This document shows positions 18,008-25,901 of a stretch of 64,000 nucleotides of DNA, in pieces. Position 1 is the stretch's first letter, and each line of letters starts with the position of its first letter. The DNA is taken from positions 1-64,000 of the forward strand of contig NZ_CAMFHB010000008.1 of NCBI RefSeq assembly GCF_945952055.1, in the 5' to 3' direction. The notes beneath the pieces are model-generated. The model saw only the letters and a program-made list of their open reading frames with translations. It did no database searches and was not told the origin of the DNA. This DNA comes from an uncultured Alsobacter sp. GTDB lineage: Bacteria; Pseudomonadota; Alphaproteobacteria; Rhizobiales; Beijerinckiaceae. The translations under genes and the position numbers were made by a program.

Positions 18008-19594
18008 GTGGTCCGCTACGCCGTTCTGTTCGTTCTCGTGGCCCTGGGACTGGCCACGCCGGCTTTCGCCGAGCGCAAGGTCGCGCTGCTCATCGGCAAT
18101 TCGGCCTACAGTTCGGTCGCGCCCCTGCGAAATCCAGCAAACGACGTCGCGCTGATGGCGCGGACGCTGCGAGACGCCGGCTTCGACGTCGTCGAGACCG
18201 CCCTCGACCTTGACGACCGCGGCATGCGCCAGGCCCTGCGCCGGTTCGAGGACAAGGCGGCCGACGCCGATGTCGGCGTCGTGTTCTATTCCGGGCACGG
18301 CATCGAGATGAACGGGCAGAACTACCTCGTGCCCGTGAACGCCCGCCTTGCCGCCGACGCCGACGTGAAGGACGAGGCGATCCCGCTGGACCGGGTGCTC
18401 GAGGCGGTCGAGCGCGTGAAGCGCCTGAAGCTCGTCATCCTTGACGCCTGCCGGGACAACCCGTTCATCGCCACGATGCAGCGCTCGGCCGGGCAGCGGT
18501 CGGCCGGACGCGGCTTCGCCCGGGTGGAGCCAGCCGCGACGGGCACCCTCATCGCCTATGCGGCCAAGGCCGGGACGACGGCGGCCGACGGGACCGGCGC
18601 GAACAGCCCGTTCACGATCGCCCTGGCCAAGCACGTCGCGCGGCCCGGCGTCGACATCCGCCTGGCGCTCGGCACGGTCCGCGACGAGGTCCTGGCGGCC
18701 ACGGGCCAGAAGCAGGAACCGTTCGTCTATGGCTCGCTCGGCGGATCGACGCTGACCCTGGGCCCCCTCGAGCCGCCCAAGGCCGCGGCGCCGCCGCCCC
18801 CGGCGGTCGCCGCCGTGCCCGCCCCCGGGCCGGCGCCCGACGCCTGCGGCTATGCCGGCGCCCACTGGGGCCAGGCCGAAAAGCTCGACCGGGTCGAGCT
18901 GTACGAAGAGCACCTGAAGCTCTTTCCCACCTGCCCCTTCGCGAGCTTCGCCCGCATCCGGATCGCGGAGAAGACGGCACCCGCCTCCCAGAAGGTGGCG
19001 AGCCTGCCCCAGGCCGTTCCCCCGCCGACCGCACTGCCGCCGACGGTTCCGACCCCCGCGCCACCCGCCCAGCGCAGCCTGTCGGAAGGCGAACTGGTGC
19101 GCTCCGTCCAGCTGGAACTGCAGCGGGTCGGCTGCGAACCCGGCAAGGTCGACGGATCCTGGAACGCCCAGACGCGGTCGGCGCTGACGCGTTTCAACAC
19201 CTTCGCGAAGACGACCCTCGACACGAAGGCGATTTCCGAGGAGGCCCTCGCGGCCCTGCGCGGCCGGGACGAGCGCGTTTGCCCTCTCGCCTGCGCCACG
19301 GGCCTGCGCGCCAGCGGCGACCAGTGCGTCCCCGTCGTCTGCGGGCCCGGCCAGCAGCTCTCGCCGCGGGGCGCCTGCGTCGCGGTCCCCCAAACCGCCC
19401 CCAAGCCCGCGCCGACGGCGAAGGCCGCGCCGGAGCCCGCGCCCGCCCAGGCGGCCGAACCGGCTCGGACGACCGGAGGCGGGGCGGCCGGTGTTTACGA
19501 CACCCCGCAAGCGGGCATGACCTGCAACAGGTTCGGTGGCGGGGGTGCCTTCAACGGCGGGCAACCTCAACGGCCGGTCTATTGGTGCAAGTGA
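18008..19594 (+). CDS. Secreted caspase-family protein (paralogue 1)
   Basis: 528 residues from the GTG at 18008, which starts a textbook signal peptide (MVRYAVLFVLVALGLATPAFA); a TTG at 17987 would add seven residues. The caspase fold (peptidase C14, residues about 22-245) carries the catalytic dyad H97 in YSGHGIEMNG and C148 in LDACRDNPF. After a Pro-rich linker come a Cys-containing segment (DACGYAGAHWGQAEKL), a peptidoglycan-binding-1-like helix block (QLELQRVGCEPGKVDGSWN), a Cys-rich part (CPLACATG) and a C-terminal YDTPQAGMTC...YWCK tail. It acts outside the cytoplasm. The next gene is a close tandem copy. Confidence 0.9.
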   Translation: MVRYAVLFVLVALGLATPAFAERKVALLIGNSAYSSVAPLRNPANDVALMARTLRDAGFDVVETALDLDDRGMRQALRRFEDKAADADVGVVFYSGHGIEMNGQNYLVPVNARLAADADVKDEAIPLDRVLEAVERVKRLKLVILDACRDNPFIATMQRSAGQRSAGRGFARVEPAATGTLIAYAAKAGTTAADGTGANSPFTIALAKHVARPGVDIRLALGTVRDEVLAATGQKQEPFVYGSLGGSTLTLGPLEPPKAAAPPPPAVAAVPAPGPAPDACGYAGAHWGQAEKLDRVELYEEHLKLFPTCPFASFARIRIAEKTAPASQKVASLPQAVPPPTALPPTVPTPAPPAQRSLSEGELVRSVQLELQRVGCEPGKVDGSWNAQTRSALTRFNTFAKTTLDTKAISEEALAALRGRDERVCPLACATGLRASGDQCVPVVCGPGQQLSPRGACVAVPQTAPKPAPTAKAAPEPAPAQAAEPARTTGGGAAGVYDTPQAGMTCNRFGGGGAFNGGQPQRPVYWCK

Positions 19595-19818
19595 GCCAGA
19601 AGGTGGCATCCGCGCCGGCCGCAAAGCCTGAAGGGCCCGCCGAGCCGGCCGGCGGCCACGTCTGGACCGCAACCGCATCGCCCATGCCCAGGAACGCTCC
19701 GGTGCCCAGGACGACAGATTTTTTCTCGACAACCGGCGCAGGACAGGGTGGGCTCTTGGAGCATCATGCGACCGCCCTGCATTCGAGAGCCTGTCGTCGG
19801 AGGCGCCGTCAGACCGCC

Positions 19819-21423
19819 ATGCCCATCGTCCGCATCGTCCTGCTGCTTCTCGTCACGCTCCTGGCGGTCGCGTCTCCCGCGCACGCCGAGCGCAAGGTCG
19901 CCCTTCTCATCGGCAACGGCGCCTACAAGTCCGTGCCTGCGCTGCGGAACCCCGGCAACGACGTCGCGCTGATGGCGAAAACGCTCCGCGAGGCCGGGTT
20001 CGACGTGGTCGACACGGCCCTCGACCAGGACGAGCGCAGCCTGCGCCAGACCTTGCGGCGCTTCGAGGACAAGGCGGCGGATGCCGACGTGGGCGTGGTG
20101 TTCTACTCGGGCCACGGCATCGAGATGAACGGGCAGAACTACCTCATTCCCGTCGATGCCCGCCTGTCGGCGGATGGCGACGTCAAGGACGAGGCCGTGC
20201 CGCTCGACCGCGTGCTGGAGGCGATCGACCGGGTGAAGCGGCTGAAACTCGTCATCCTCGACGCCTGCCGCGACAATCCCTTCCTCGCCTCGATGCAGCG
20301 CAGCGTCGGGCAGCGGTCCGTCGGCCGCGGGCTGGCCCGGGCGGAGCCGGCCTCGACCGGCACCCTGATCGCCTATGCCGCCAAGGCCGGGACGGTCGCC
20401 CTGGACGGCACCGGCGCGAACAGCCCGTTCACGACCGCGCTGGCGCGGCACGTGGCGAAGCCGGGTCTCGACATCCGCCTGGCGCTCGGCACGGTGCGCG
20501 ACGAAGTGTTGTCCGCCACCGGACAGCGGCAGGAACCCTTCGTCTATGGATCGCTCGGCGGCTCGACCCTGACGCTCGGGCCCGCGGAAGCGGCCAAGCC
20601 GGCGGCCCCCGCGATTGCGGGCCTGGCGCCGCCGGTCGCCGTCGCTCCGGCTCCCGTCCAGGATGCCTGCGGCTATGCCGGCGCCCATTGGGCGCAGGCG
20701 GAGAAGGTCGACCGGGTCGAGTTCTACGAGGAACACGTCCGCCTGTTCCCCACCTGTCCCTTTGCCGGCTTTGCCAGGCTCAAGATCGTGGAGAAGACCT
20801 CCGGGGTCGCCGGCGCGGCCAGTGCATCGTCCGCGGCGTCGCAGCAGGTCGCCGCCCTGCCCCGGCCGCTCTCCCCGCCAGCCGTGCCGCAGACCACGCC
20901 GGAAGCCGCTCCGCAGCAGGCCCGCAGCCTCACGGAGGGCGAACTGACCCGTCTGGTGCAGGCGGAACTGAAGCGCGTCGGATGCGATCCCGGCCGCGCC
21001 GACGGCACCTGGAACGCGTCGACCCGATCGGCCCTGACGCGGTTCAACACATTCGCCAAGACGTCCCTGGAGACGAAGGTGGCTGCCGCGGAGACGCTGG
21101 AGGCCCTGCGCAGTCGCGAAGAGCGCGTCTGCCCGCTCGCCTGCGCGACGGGAACCAGGGCCAGCGGCGACGAGTGCCTCCCCATCGTCTGTGGCCCGGG
21201 CCAGCAGCTCTCGTCCCGCGGGGCCTGCGTCGCGGCGCCGAAGGCGGCCCCCGCCGCGGCCTCGGCCGCCAAGGCCGCCCCCGCGCCGGCCCGCAGCCCG
21301 GCCCGTCCCGCCACCGGCATGTACGACACGCCCCAGGCCGGGATGAGTTGCACGCTGTTCGGTGCGCCGCTGGTCGTCGGAGCCGCATCGGCTCCCGCCC
21401 GACCGACGTATTGGTGCAAGTAG
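19819..21423 (+). CDS. Secreted caspase-family protein (paralogue 2)
   Basis: 534 residues from the ATG at 19819, which begins a signal peptide (IVLLLLVTLLAVASPAHA). The domain order is the same as in the upstream gene: caspase fold with H99 in YSGHGIEMNG and C150 in LDACRDNPF, Pro-linker, DACGYAGAHWAQAEKV, peptidoglycan-binding-1-like block (AELKRVGCDPGRADGTWN), Cys-rich part and a YDTPQAGMSC...YWCK tail. Identity is high in the caspase part and lower in linkers, so this is a tandem duplication under selection. The 224-bp gap before it has no gene that I can see. Confidence 0.9.
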   Translation: MPIVRIVLLLLVTLLAVASPAHAERKVALLIGNGAYKSVPALRNPGNDVALMAKTLREAGFDVVDTALDQDERSLRQTLRRFEDKAADADVGVVFYSGHGIEMNGQNYLIPVDARLSADGDVKDEAVPLDRVLEAIDRVKRLKLVILDACRDNPFLASMQRSVGQRSVGRGLARAEPASTGTLIAYAAKAGTVALDGTGANSPFTTALARHVAKPGLDIRLALGTVRDEVLSATGQRQEPFVYGSLGGSTLTLGPAEAAKPAAPAIAGLAPPVAVAPAPVQDACGYAGAHWAQAEKVDRVEFYEEHVRLFPTCPFAGFARLKIVEKTSGVAGAASASSAASQQVAALPRPLSPPAVPQTTPEAAPQQARSLTEGELTRLVQAELKRVGCDPGRADGTWNASTRSALTRFNTFAKTSLETKVAAAETLEALRSREERVCPLACATGTRASGDECLPIVCGPGQQLSSRGACVAAPKAAPAAASAAKAAPAPARSPARPATGMYDTPQAGMSCTLFGAPLVVGAASAPARPTYWCK

Positions 21424-21582
21424 CCGGCGGCAGGGCCGGCGCCTGTCGTGCGGCGGCCGAGACCGCCCATGATTTTCGACGTGCTGCGCATTGAAGGATT
21501 TCGGTCCTAACTGCAGCCCTTTCGCCGCTCGCGCGTTCTGACCTCCGACACCGTCGTGGCGGTGACACACAGGAGGCTGCGC

Positions 21583-21879
21583 ATGATCCGGCCTGCAGTG
21601 CTTGCCTTTATCCTTGTCGCTGGTCCCGCCCTTGCCCATTCCTGGTACCCGCTCGAGTGCTGCTCGGGCACCGATTGCGAGATGCTTTCGGTGCGGCAGA
21701 TGACCCGCGACGAGACGAGCTGGATCCTGCCCAACGGACAGAAGGTGCCGTTCGAGCAGGCCCGCCAGAGCCAAGACGACGAGTTCCACTGGTGCCGGCA
21801 CGACAAGCGGCCGCAGACGCAGATCATCGCACCCGGTGCGCTGCGCCCCTGCTTCTTCGCGCCGCGGGGCGGTGTCTGA
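21583..21879 (+). CDS. Small secreted hypothetical protein
   Basis: 98 residues from the ATG at 21583, which follows AGGAGG at ideal spacing. The signal peptide is IRPAVLAFILVAGPALA. The mature part (HSWYPLECCSGTDCEML, PNGQKVPFEQARQSQDDEFHWCR) has five Cys, consistent with a disulphide-bonded periplasmic protein. Proteins of this type recur in Rhizobiales but I know of no assigned function. It may be part of the caspase locus or independent. Confidence 0.82.
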   Translation: MIRPAVLAFILVAGPALAHSWYPLECCSGTDCEMLSVRQMTRDETSWILPNGQKVPFEQARQSQDDEFHWCRHDKRPQTQIIAPGALRPCFFAPRGGV

Positions 21880-22069
21880 AGCCTCGCATGGTGCGATGCG
21901 GCGGCTTGCGGGAGCCGGCGCAGCCCTGTGATCGCCTCAGGACGCCGTCGAGCGCATCTCCTCTCCGCAAGGGACGGATTGCGACGGTGCAGGCGCCGCG
22001 CCGTGGGCGCCGCGGGCGGTTTCCACTAATCTGGCCGCCGACACCCACCCGATCCACGGAGACCCCCCG

Positions 22070-22618
22070 ATGAAGATTCTCGGCCTGTCCGGCAGCCTGC
22101 GCAAAGGCTCCTACAACACGGCGGCCCTCCACGCGGCGCGCGAGTTGCTGCCCGAGGGCGTGGTGCTGGAGACCGCGGAGATCGGCGACCTGCCGCACTA
22201 CAACGACGACATCCGCCAGGCCGGCTATCCGGCCACGGTGCAACGCCTGCGCGACCAGATCGCCGCGGCCGACGCGCTGCTCATCGTGACCCCCGAGTAC
22301 AACTACTCGATCCCCGGCGTGCTCAAGAACGCCATCGACTGGGCCTCCCGCCCGCCCGAGCAGCCGTTCAACGAGAAGCCCGTCGCCATCATGGGCGTGA
22401 GCGGCGGCATCCTCGGCACCGCCCGCGCGCAGTACCAGCTGCGGCAGATGCTCGTCTTCCTCAACGCGCATCCGATCAACAAGCCGGAGGTGATGATCGG
22501 CCAGGCGCAGAGCAAGTTCGACGCGAACGGCAGGCTGACCGACGAACCCACACGCGAGTTCGTCCGCGCCCTCCTTGTCTCCCTGGTCGCCTGGACGAAG
22601 CGCATCCGGCAGGGGTGA
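22070..22618 (+). CDS. NAD(P)H-dependent FMN reductase
   Basis: 182 residues with a flavodoxin-like fold. The FMN phosphate loop is LSGSLRKGSYN at the N-terminus and the second FMN loop is TPEYNYSIPGVLKNAIDWASRP, the standard signature of the NADPH-dependent FMN reductase / chromate-quinone reductase family. GVSGGILGTARAQYQLRQML follows as usual. It probably reduces FMN or quinones in the cytoplasm. It is the last clear host gene before the prophage junction. Confidence 0.92.
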   Translation: MKILGLSGSLRKGSYNTAALHAARELLPEGVVLETAEIGDLPHYNDDIRQAGYPATVQRLRDQIAAADALLIVTPEYNYSIPGVLKNAIDWASRPPEQPFNEKPVAIMGVSGGILGTARAQYQLRQMLVFLNAHPINKPEVMIGQAQSKFDANGRLTDEPTREFVRALLVSLVAWTKRIRQG

Positions 22619-22874
22619 GGGCGCCGCCGGTGTGCGAGGCCCCCACGGCGGCCGCCTCAGGCGGCCGCGCGACGCCCTTCGCAGGCGCGGTCCATCCCGG
22701 ATCGATCGCGCCGGCGAACGTGACGGCGCCTCCAGGGGGCAGCCTGGCGCGCCATGGGGGCGGGACGACAATCAGGGACGAAATCGGTTCAGGCAGACAA
22801 GTCGGAACGCGCCGACCGGAATCCGATCCGGCCGCGGCGGCGGATTTGCAAACCACTGATTTCCGAGAGGAAAG

Positions 22875-22921
22875 TGGCGCGAGAGACGGGGCTCGAACCC
22901 GCGACCTCCGGCGTGACAGGC
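22875..22921 (-). tRNA. 3' fragment of tRNA-Asp(GTC), prophage attachment site
   Basis: On the minus strand the segment begins GCCTGTCACGCCGG (anticodon loop CTGTCAC with GTC, then the 3' half of the anticodon stem), continues through GGGTTCGAGCCCC (T arm) and ends CTCTCGC-G-CCA, with G as discriminator base as expected for Asp. The 5' half is absent: upstream bases no longer pair with the anticodon stem. This is what remains on the distal side after integration into a tRNA 3' end. The rebuilt complete tRNA should lie at the right prophage end, outside the window. Confidence 0.75.
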
Positions 22922-22950
22922 CCGAGTTTTAGTAGCGATTTCAACGGAGT

Positions 22951-23001
22951 TTGACACATTTTAGACCCAGGTTAGGGGTCCTTTCGGGCCCAAAGTGTCA
23001 A
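22951..23001. repeat. Inverted TTGACAC / GTGTCAA pair beside the attachment site
   Basis: TTGACAC at 22951-22957 and its reverse complement at 22995-23001 are 37 bp apart, with an inner GACCC/GGGTC pair (22964-22980). The position next to the tRNA fragment is where integrase arm sites or excisionase sites would be; alternatively it is a long hairpin. Role unproven. Confidence 0.35.
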
Positions 23002-23125
23002 CTTTTCGGAGGCCGCCCGGTACCTCTTTCTTGCTCAATTCCGCAAGGGCTTTGTTCACGGTTCGTGCCCTTACACGTTTTGACAAGAGCAGCCATGTTC
23101 CAGGTGCTCAAACCAGGAACGTGCC

Positions 23126-23452
23126 ATGCGTGCCCCTGCCCTCGCTCTCGCCGCCCTCGCTCTCGCCGGCCCGGCCTATGCCCAAGCCCACTCGCCCCGC
23201 GACTACGCCGTGGCAGCCGTGGGCATGTTGGACCTTTATGGCCGCCGATGCGTCGCGCTGAAAGGCCCGCTCCCCGAAGGGCTGGCCGAGAAGGTCGCCA
23301 GCGAGGCAAAGGCGCTCGGCGTCGATGCCGCCCAGGACGCATGGACCCGCATCCGCATCCGCACGATGAGCGACGCGATGGACCGTGACAGTGCGGTCGA
23401 CTGGCCGGCGTGGTGCGACGGCGCGCTGGTGTTCCTGAGGACCCCGCGCTGA
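23126..23452 (+). CDS. Small secreted hypothetical protein at the prophage edge
   Basis: 108 residues with a signal peptide (PALALAALALAGPAYA, cleavage before QAHSP). The mature part (YAVAAVGMLDLYGRRCVALKGPLPEGLAEKVASEAKALG, WPAWCDGALVFLRTP) has two Cys. It lies between the attachment site and the end of the late operon, on the opposite strand to that operon, which is a common place for lysogenic conversion (moron) genes. No function recognised. The ATG is preceded by AGGAACGTGCC. Confidence 0.65.
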   Translation: MRAPALALAALALAGPAYAQAHSPRDYAVAAVGMLDLYGRRCVALKGPLPEGLAEKVASEAKALGVDAAQDAWTRIRIRTMSDAMDRDSAVDWPAWCDGALVFLRTPR

Positions 23453-23463
23453 CCCCTGAAACG

Positions 23464-23500
23464 AAAAAAAGACCCCCACCGCCGCGAGGCGATGGGGGTC
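23464..23500 (-). terminator. Terminator of the late operon
   Basis: GACCCCCA and TGGGGGTC-type arms (23471-23500) form a stem that on the minus strand is followed by seven T and then CGT. It lies just after the last minus-strand late gene and stops transcription from running toward the plus-strand gene at 23126. Confidence 0.85.
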
Positions 23501-23504
23501 ATGA

Positions 23505-23888
23505 TCATTCTGCAAGGTAAGTCGCCACCGGCGGCTTCTTCTCTTGGTCCTTGCGCCAGTCGTCGCGCCAGCCGTCGAGCCGGGAGCGCTCCACCTCGTA
23601 GGCCACCCCGGCGTAGCCGGCGCCGTCGATGTAGTCGTCGGGATTGAATGAGCCGCTGTAGCGGCGCGCGATCTTCATCCCCTCCATCAGGTTCGCGACG
23701 TCGTGCCCGTTCAGGGGCCCGCTCAGCCCGTTTATGCGACGGGCCTCCAGGATCCCATTCCACACCGCGGCGATCGCCGCGAAGTTCTCGACCTTGGAGC
23801 CGTGCGTGGCCTCCCGGTCGCCGGCCACGAGCGCCGCGGCCCGGGTCAGCACGTCGCCGGCCCTCACCGGCTCGTTAGCGTCTCGCAT
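23505..23888 (-). CDS. DUF6378-like phage protein
   Basis: 127 residues from the ATG at 23888. The blocks AAALVAGDREATHGSKVENFAAIAAVWNGIL, HDVANLMEGMKIARRYSG and DDYIDGAGYAGVAYEVER match the DUF6378 pattern seen in many phage proteins; the pattern of DREATHG, NF, MEGMKIAR and DDYIDGAGY resembles MazG-like all-alpha NTP hydrolases, but that is inference. It overlaps the upstream DUF1937 gene by 25 bp and is the last gene of the late operon. Confidence 0.7.
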   Translation of the reverse strand: MRDANEPVRAGDVLTRAAALVAGDREATHGSKVENFAAIAAVWNGILEARRINGLSGPLNGHDVANLMEGMKIARRYSGSFNPDDYIDGAGYAGVAYEVERSRLDGWRDDWRKDQEKKPPVATYLAE

Positions 23889-24262
23889 TCGGTCAGCTCC
23901 GGATTGGTCAGGATGACGGGCTTGCCAGCCTGGATGAAGGCCTCGATCTCCTCGTCGACACCGCGCGACAGCTTCCAGCTCGGGAGCTTGGCGACGACGA
24001 GCGTGTGGGCCAGGTCGAGGAAGGCCGCGTTCTGGTAGGTCCAAATGTCGTAGGCCGCCGGGTCGACGCCGCCGTGGACGGCGACGGGATGGCTGTGCGC
24101 GACGGGGCAGAACACGCGGATGTTCTGGTTCACCAGCTCGCCCGCCACCCGGCTCGCGGCGAGGTACGCCGCGACGTGGCCGCTCGGGTACTTGGTGTAG
24201 GGCGTGGCCAGGTAGACGAAGCCCTGGCGCCCCGCCAGGGCGGTGATGAGGGGATGAGCCAT
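23864..24262 (-). CDS. DUF1937-like / nucleoside deoxyribosyltransferase-like protein
   Basis: 132 residues from the ATG at 24262, which overlaps the phosphoesterase stop (ATGA). The segments FVYLATPYTKYPSGHVAAYLAASRVAGELV, VFCPVAHSHPVAVHGG, LDLAHTLVVAKLPSWKLSRGVDEEIEAFIQAGKPVIL follow the DUF1937 family, whose fold is related to nucleoside 2-deoxyribosyltransferases (ATPY at the start, SRGVDEE in the middle). A role in nucleotide or base turnover during infection is likely by family relation; the substrate is not known. Confidence 0.75.
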   Translation of the reverse strand: MAHPLITALAGRQGFVYLATPYTKYPSGHVAAYLAASRVAGELVNQNIRVFCPVAHSHPVAVHGGVDPAAYDIWTYQNAAFLDLAHTLVVAKLPSWKLSRGVDEEIEAFIQAGKPVILTNPELTECETLTSR

Positions 24263-25521
24263 CACCGCCGCTCCATGGCCGCCGGGATCCGCACGCGAGG
24301 CCGCGCCACCTGCTTTGGCGCCTCGAGCTGGATCGGCGCCCGCTCGCGAAGCCCCCACCGGCTGTGGAGCAGGTAAAGCCACTGCTGCGGCGGCTCGGCG
24401 ACGGCACGCAGGTCCGCCGCGTACTCGCTGTAGCCCGGGACCGAGCCGTTCCCCAGGACGCGGCCGTTGGCCGGGTTTGTGGTCCAGTGGTAGTGCCCGA
24501 ACTGGACGATGTCGTGGGTCCAGCCCACGGCCGCCTGCTGCTCCCTGACCTTCTTCGACCCGCGCACGATGGGCAGATCGGGCCCGGCGAAGCCCATGCC
24601 GCCCCTGGTCCCGATCTTGTCGCCGTGGGTCGTCAGGATCGTCCGGCCGAAGATCGGGGTGATCTGGTCGGTCGACTTGCCGTACTGCCAGGTCACGCGA
24701 TCGTCGCCGGCGAAGTGCTGCTCCAGCATCCTGGTGGCCAGGATGTCGTAGGACAGGTGGGCGTAGAGCTTGGCGGTGGGCTTGAAGGTCGTGCGGCCAT
24801 GGTTGCCCGGGACCGACACGACGTGGACCCGCGGATAGGCCTCCAGCAAGATCCGGATGCCGGCGACGAGCACGGCGACGACCGCGCCCACCTGGTCGTG
24901 CGAGGTCATCGCGTTGGTGATCCGCAGCTCCTCGTGGATGTCGCCGGAGATCAGGTCGCCGGCAAGCGCCAGCAGGACACCCTCGCACTCGGTGTCGGCC
25001 GACCAGCGGCCGCCCACCACGCACGCGGCTTCGAAGTACCGGCGCAGCCGCGCGGCCGCGATGTCGGGATCGAAGGCGTTGATGCCCAGGATCGCCTCGG
25101 CGCTGATGACCTCGCCCATGTGGACGTCGCTGATCAGGCAGCCGATGACGGACCGGCCCCTGGGACCGTCGTCTCTCGGCTTCGCCCAGGCGGGCACCAC
25201 CTGGTCGACGCCGTGCAGGCCCGAGAGCTGCTCCACGACGTGCTCGAGCTCGCTCGCTTCCTTCTGGAGCTTGGCGGCCCGGTTGCGCCAGAACCGGGCG
25301 TCCCGCTCCTCGATGCGGCTGGCCGGCGTCGACACCTCCTTGCGCCGGCTCATGAAGTCGCGGGGCACCAGGCCCAGCGACTTGGCCTCCGCGAGTCGGC
25401 CGTGGACGGCGCGCAGCGAGACCCCGAGCTGGACGGCGGCGTCAGGGCCGTTGCCCGACTTCTTGAGGACCTCGATGGTGTGCTGGAGGATCTTTCGCCG
25501 ATCCGGCGATGCCTTTCCCAT
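24262..25521 (-). CDS. Calcineurin-like metallophosphoesterase with N-terminal helix-turn-helix
   Basis: 419 residues. Residues about 10-55 form a helix-turn-helix (NGPDAAVQLGVSLRAVHGRLAEAKSLG), followed by a charged coiled segment (70-100) and the phosphoesterase domain. The metal motifs are present in order: D132-x-H134 (SDVHMGE), LALAGDLISG, PGNHGR, THGDKIG and FGHYHW. Such phage enzymes may cleave nucleic acid phosphoesters or cyclic nucleotides. The coupled downstream DUF1937 and DUF6378 genes suggest a nucleotide-handling module at the end of the late operon. The DNA-binding N-terminus is a notable addition. Confidence 0.85.
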   Translation of the reverse strand: MGKASPDRRKILQHTIEVLKKSGNGPDAAVQLGVSLRAVHGRLAEAKSLGLVPRDFMSRRKEVSTPASRIEERDARFWRNRAAKLQKEASELEHVVEQLSGLHGVDQVVPAWAKPRDDGPRGRSVIGCLISDVHMGEVISAEAILGINAFDPDIAAARLRRYFEAACVVGGRWSADTECEGVLLALAGDLISGDIHEELRITNAMTSHDQVGAVVAVLVAGIRILLEAYPRVHVVSVPGNHGRTTFKPTAKLYAHLSYDILATRMLEQHFAGDDRVTWQYGKSTDQITPIFGRTILTTHGDKIGTRGGMGFAGPDLPIVRGSKKVREQQAAVGWTHDIVQFGHYHWTTNPANGRVLGNGSVPGYSEYAADLRAVAEPPQQWLYLLHSRWGLRERAPIQLEAPKQVARPRVRIPAAMERR

Positions 25522-25530
25522 GATGCGGCC

Positions 25531-25881
25531 TCACGACCGGCCGGCGAGGACGCGGGTCCGCATCATCTGCCACATGGGCGGCATGATCGTGAGCGTGCCG
25601 CACACCTCCGAGCCGATCAGGAGCGCGATCGTCGCCCCGCCCCCTTCCTCGACGGCCATGGCGTCGTCGAAGGTGTCGCGCGAGGCGGGCGGTGTCAGGT
25701 TGAACAGCCGGGTGAGTTCCGGCAAGGCGGTCGGCGCCACCGGTTGGGCCTCGACGTTGTGCCTTGCCAGGCTGGCCTGGAAGTTGGGCAGCGGCCAGCA
25801 GTAGCCGGCACGAGCCGCGGCGGGGACGATGAGGGCGAGCGCCAGCGCGCCAGCCATGAGGCAGCGGTTGAAGCGGACCAT
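25531..25881 (-). CDS. Small secreted phage protein
   Basis: 116 residues with a signal peptide (CLMAGALALALIVPAAARA, cleavage before GYCWP). The mature part (WPLPNFQASLARHNVEAQPV, LTRLFNLTPPASRDTFDDAM, EVCGTLTIMPPMW) has no motif I recognise. It lies between the lysis genes and the phosphoesterase gene, so an envelope-directed role during lysis or superinfection exclusion is possible. Confidence 0.65.
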   Translation of the reverse strand: MVRFNRCLMAGALALALIVPAAARAGYCWPLPNFQASLARHNVEAQPVAPTALPELTRLFNLTPPASRDTFDDAMAVEEGGGATIALLIGSEVCGTLTIMPPMWQMMRTRVLAGRS

Positions 25882-25901
25882 GGGATCCTCCAGAGATGGT
25901 G

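Larger units (their letters stand above)
22619..23125. other. Gene-free stretch spanning the host-phage junction
   Basis: No convincing gene is seen here. It holds non-coding host DNA (22619-22874), the tRNA-Asp fragment (22875-22921) and phage non-coding DNA (22922-23125) that is visibly richer in A and T than the surroundings and carries TTGACAC (22951-22957) and its complement GTGTCAA (22995-23001). The AT shift begins exactly at the tRNA fragment. Confidence 0.7.

Noticed and set aside
19279-19818. Fusion of the two caspase genes into one 714-residue frame
   Set aside because: The upstream part is out of frame with the first caspase gene and is Arg-rich; a signal peptide begins at 19819.
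22619-22874. Small open frames before the tRNA fragment
   Set aside because: Low-complexity Arg/Pro-rich translations on both strands with no ribosome sites; treated as non-coding.
22951-23388. 145-residue frame across the prophage edge
   Set aside because: Cys/Arg/Pro-rich, shifted relative to the secreted protein at 23126, which has a signal peptide.
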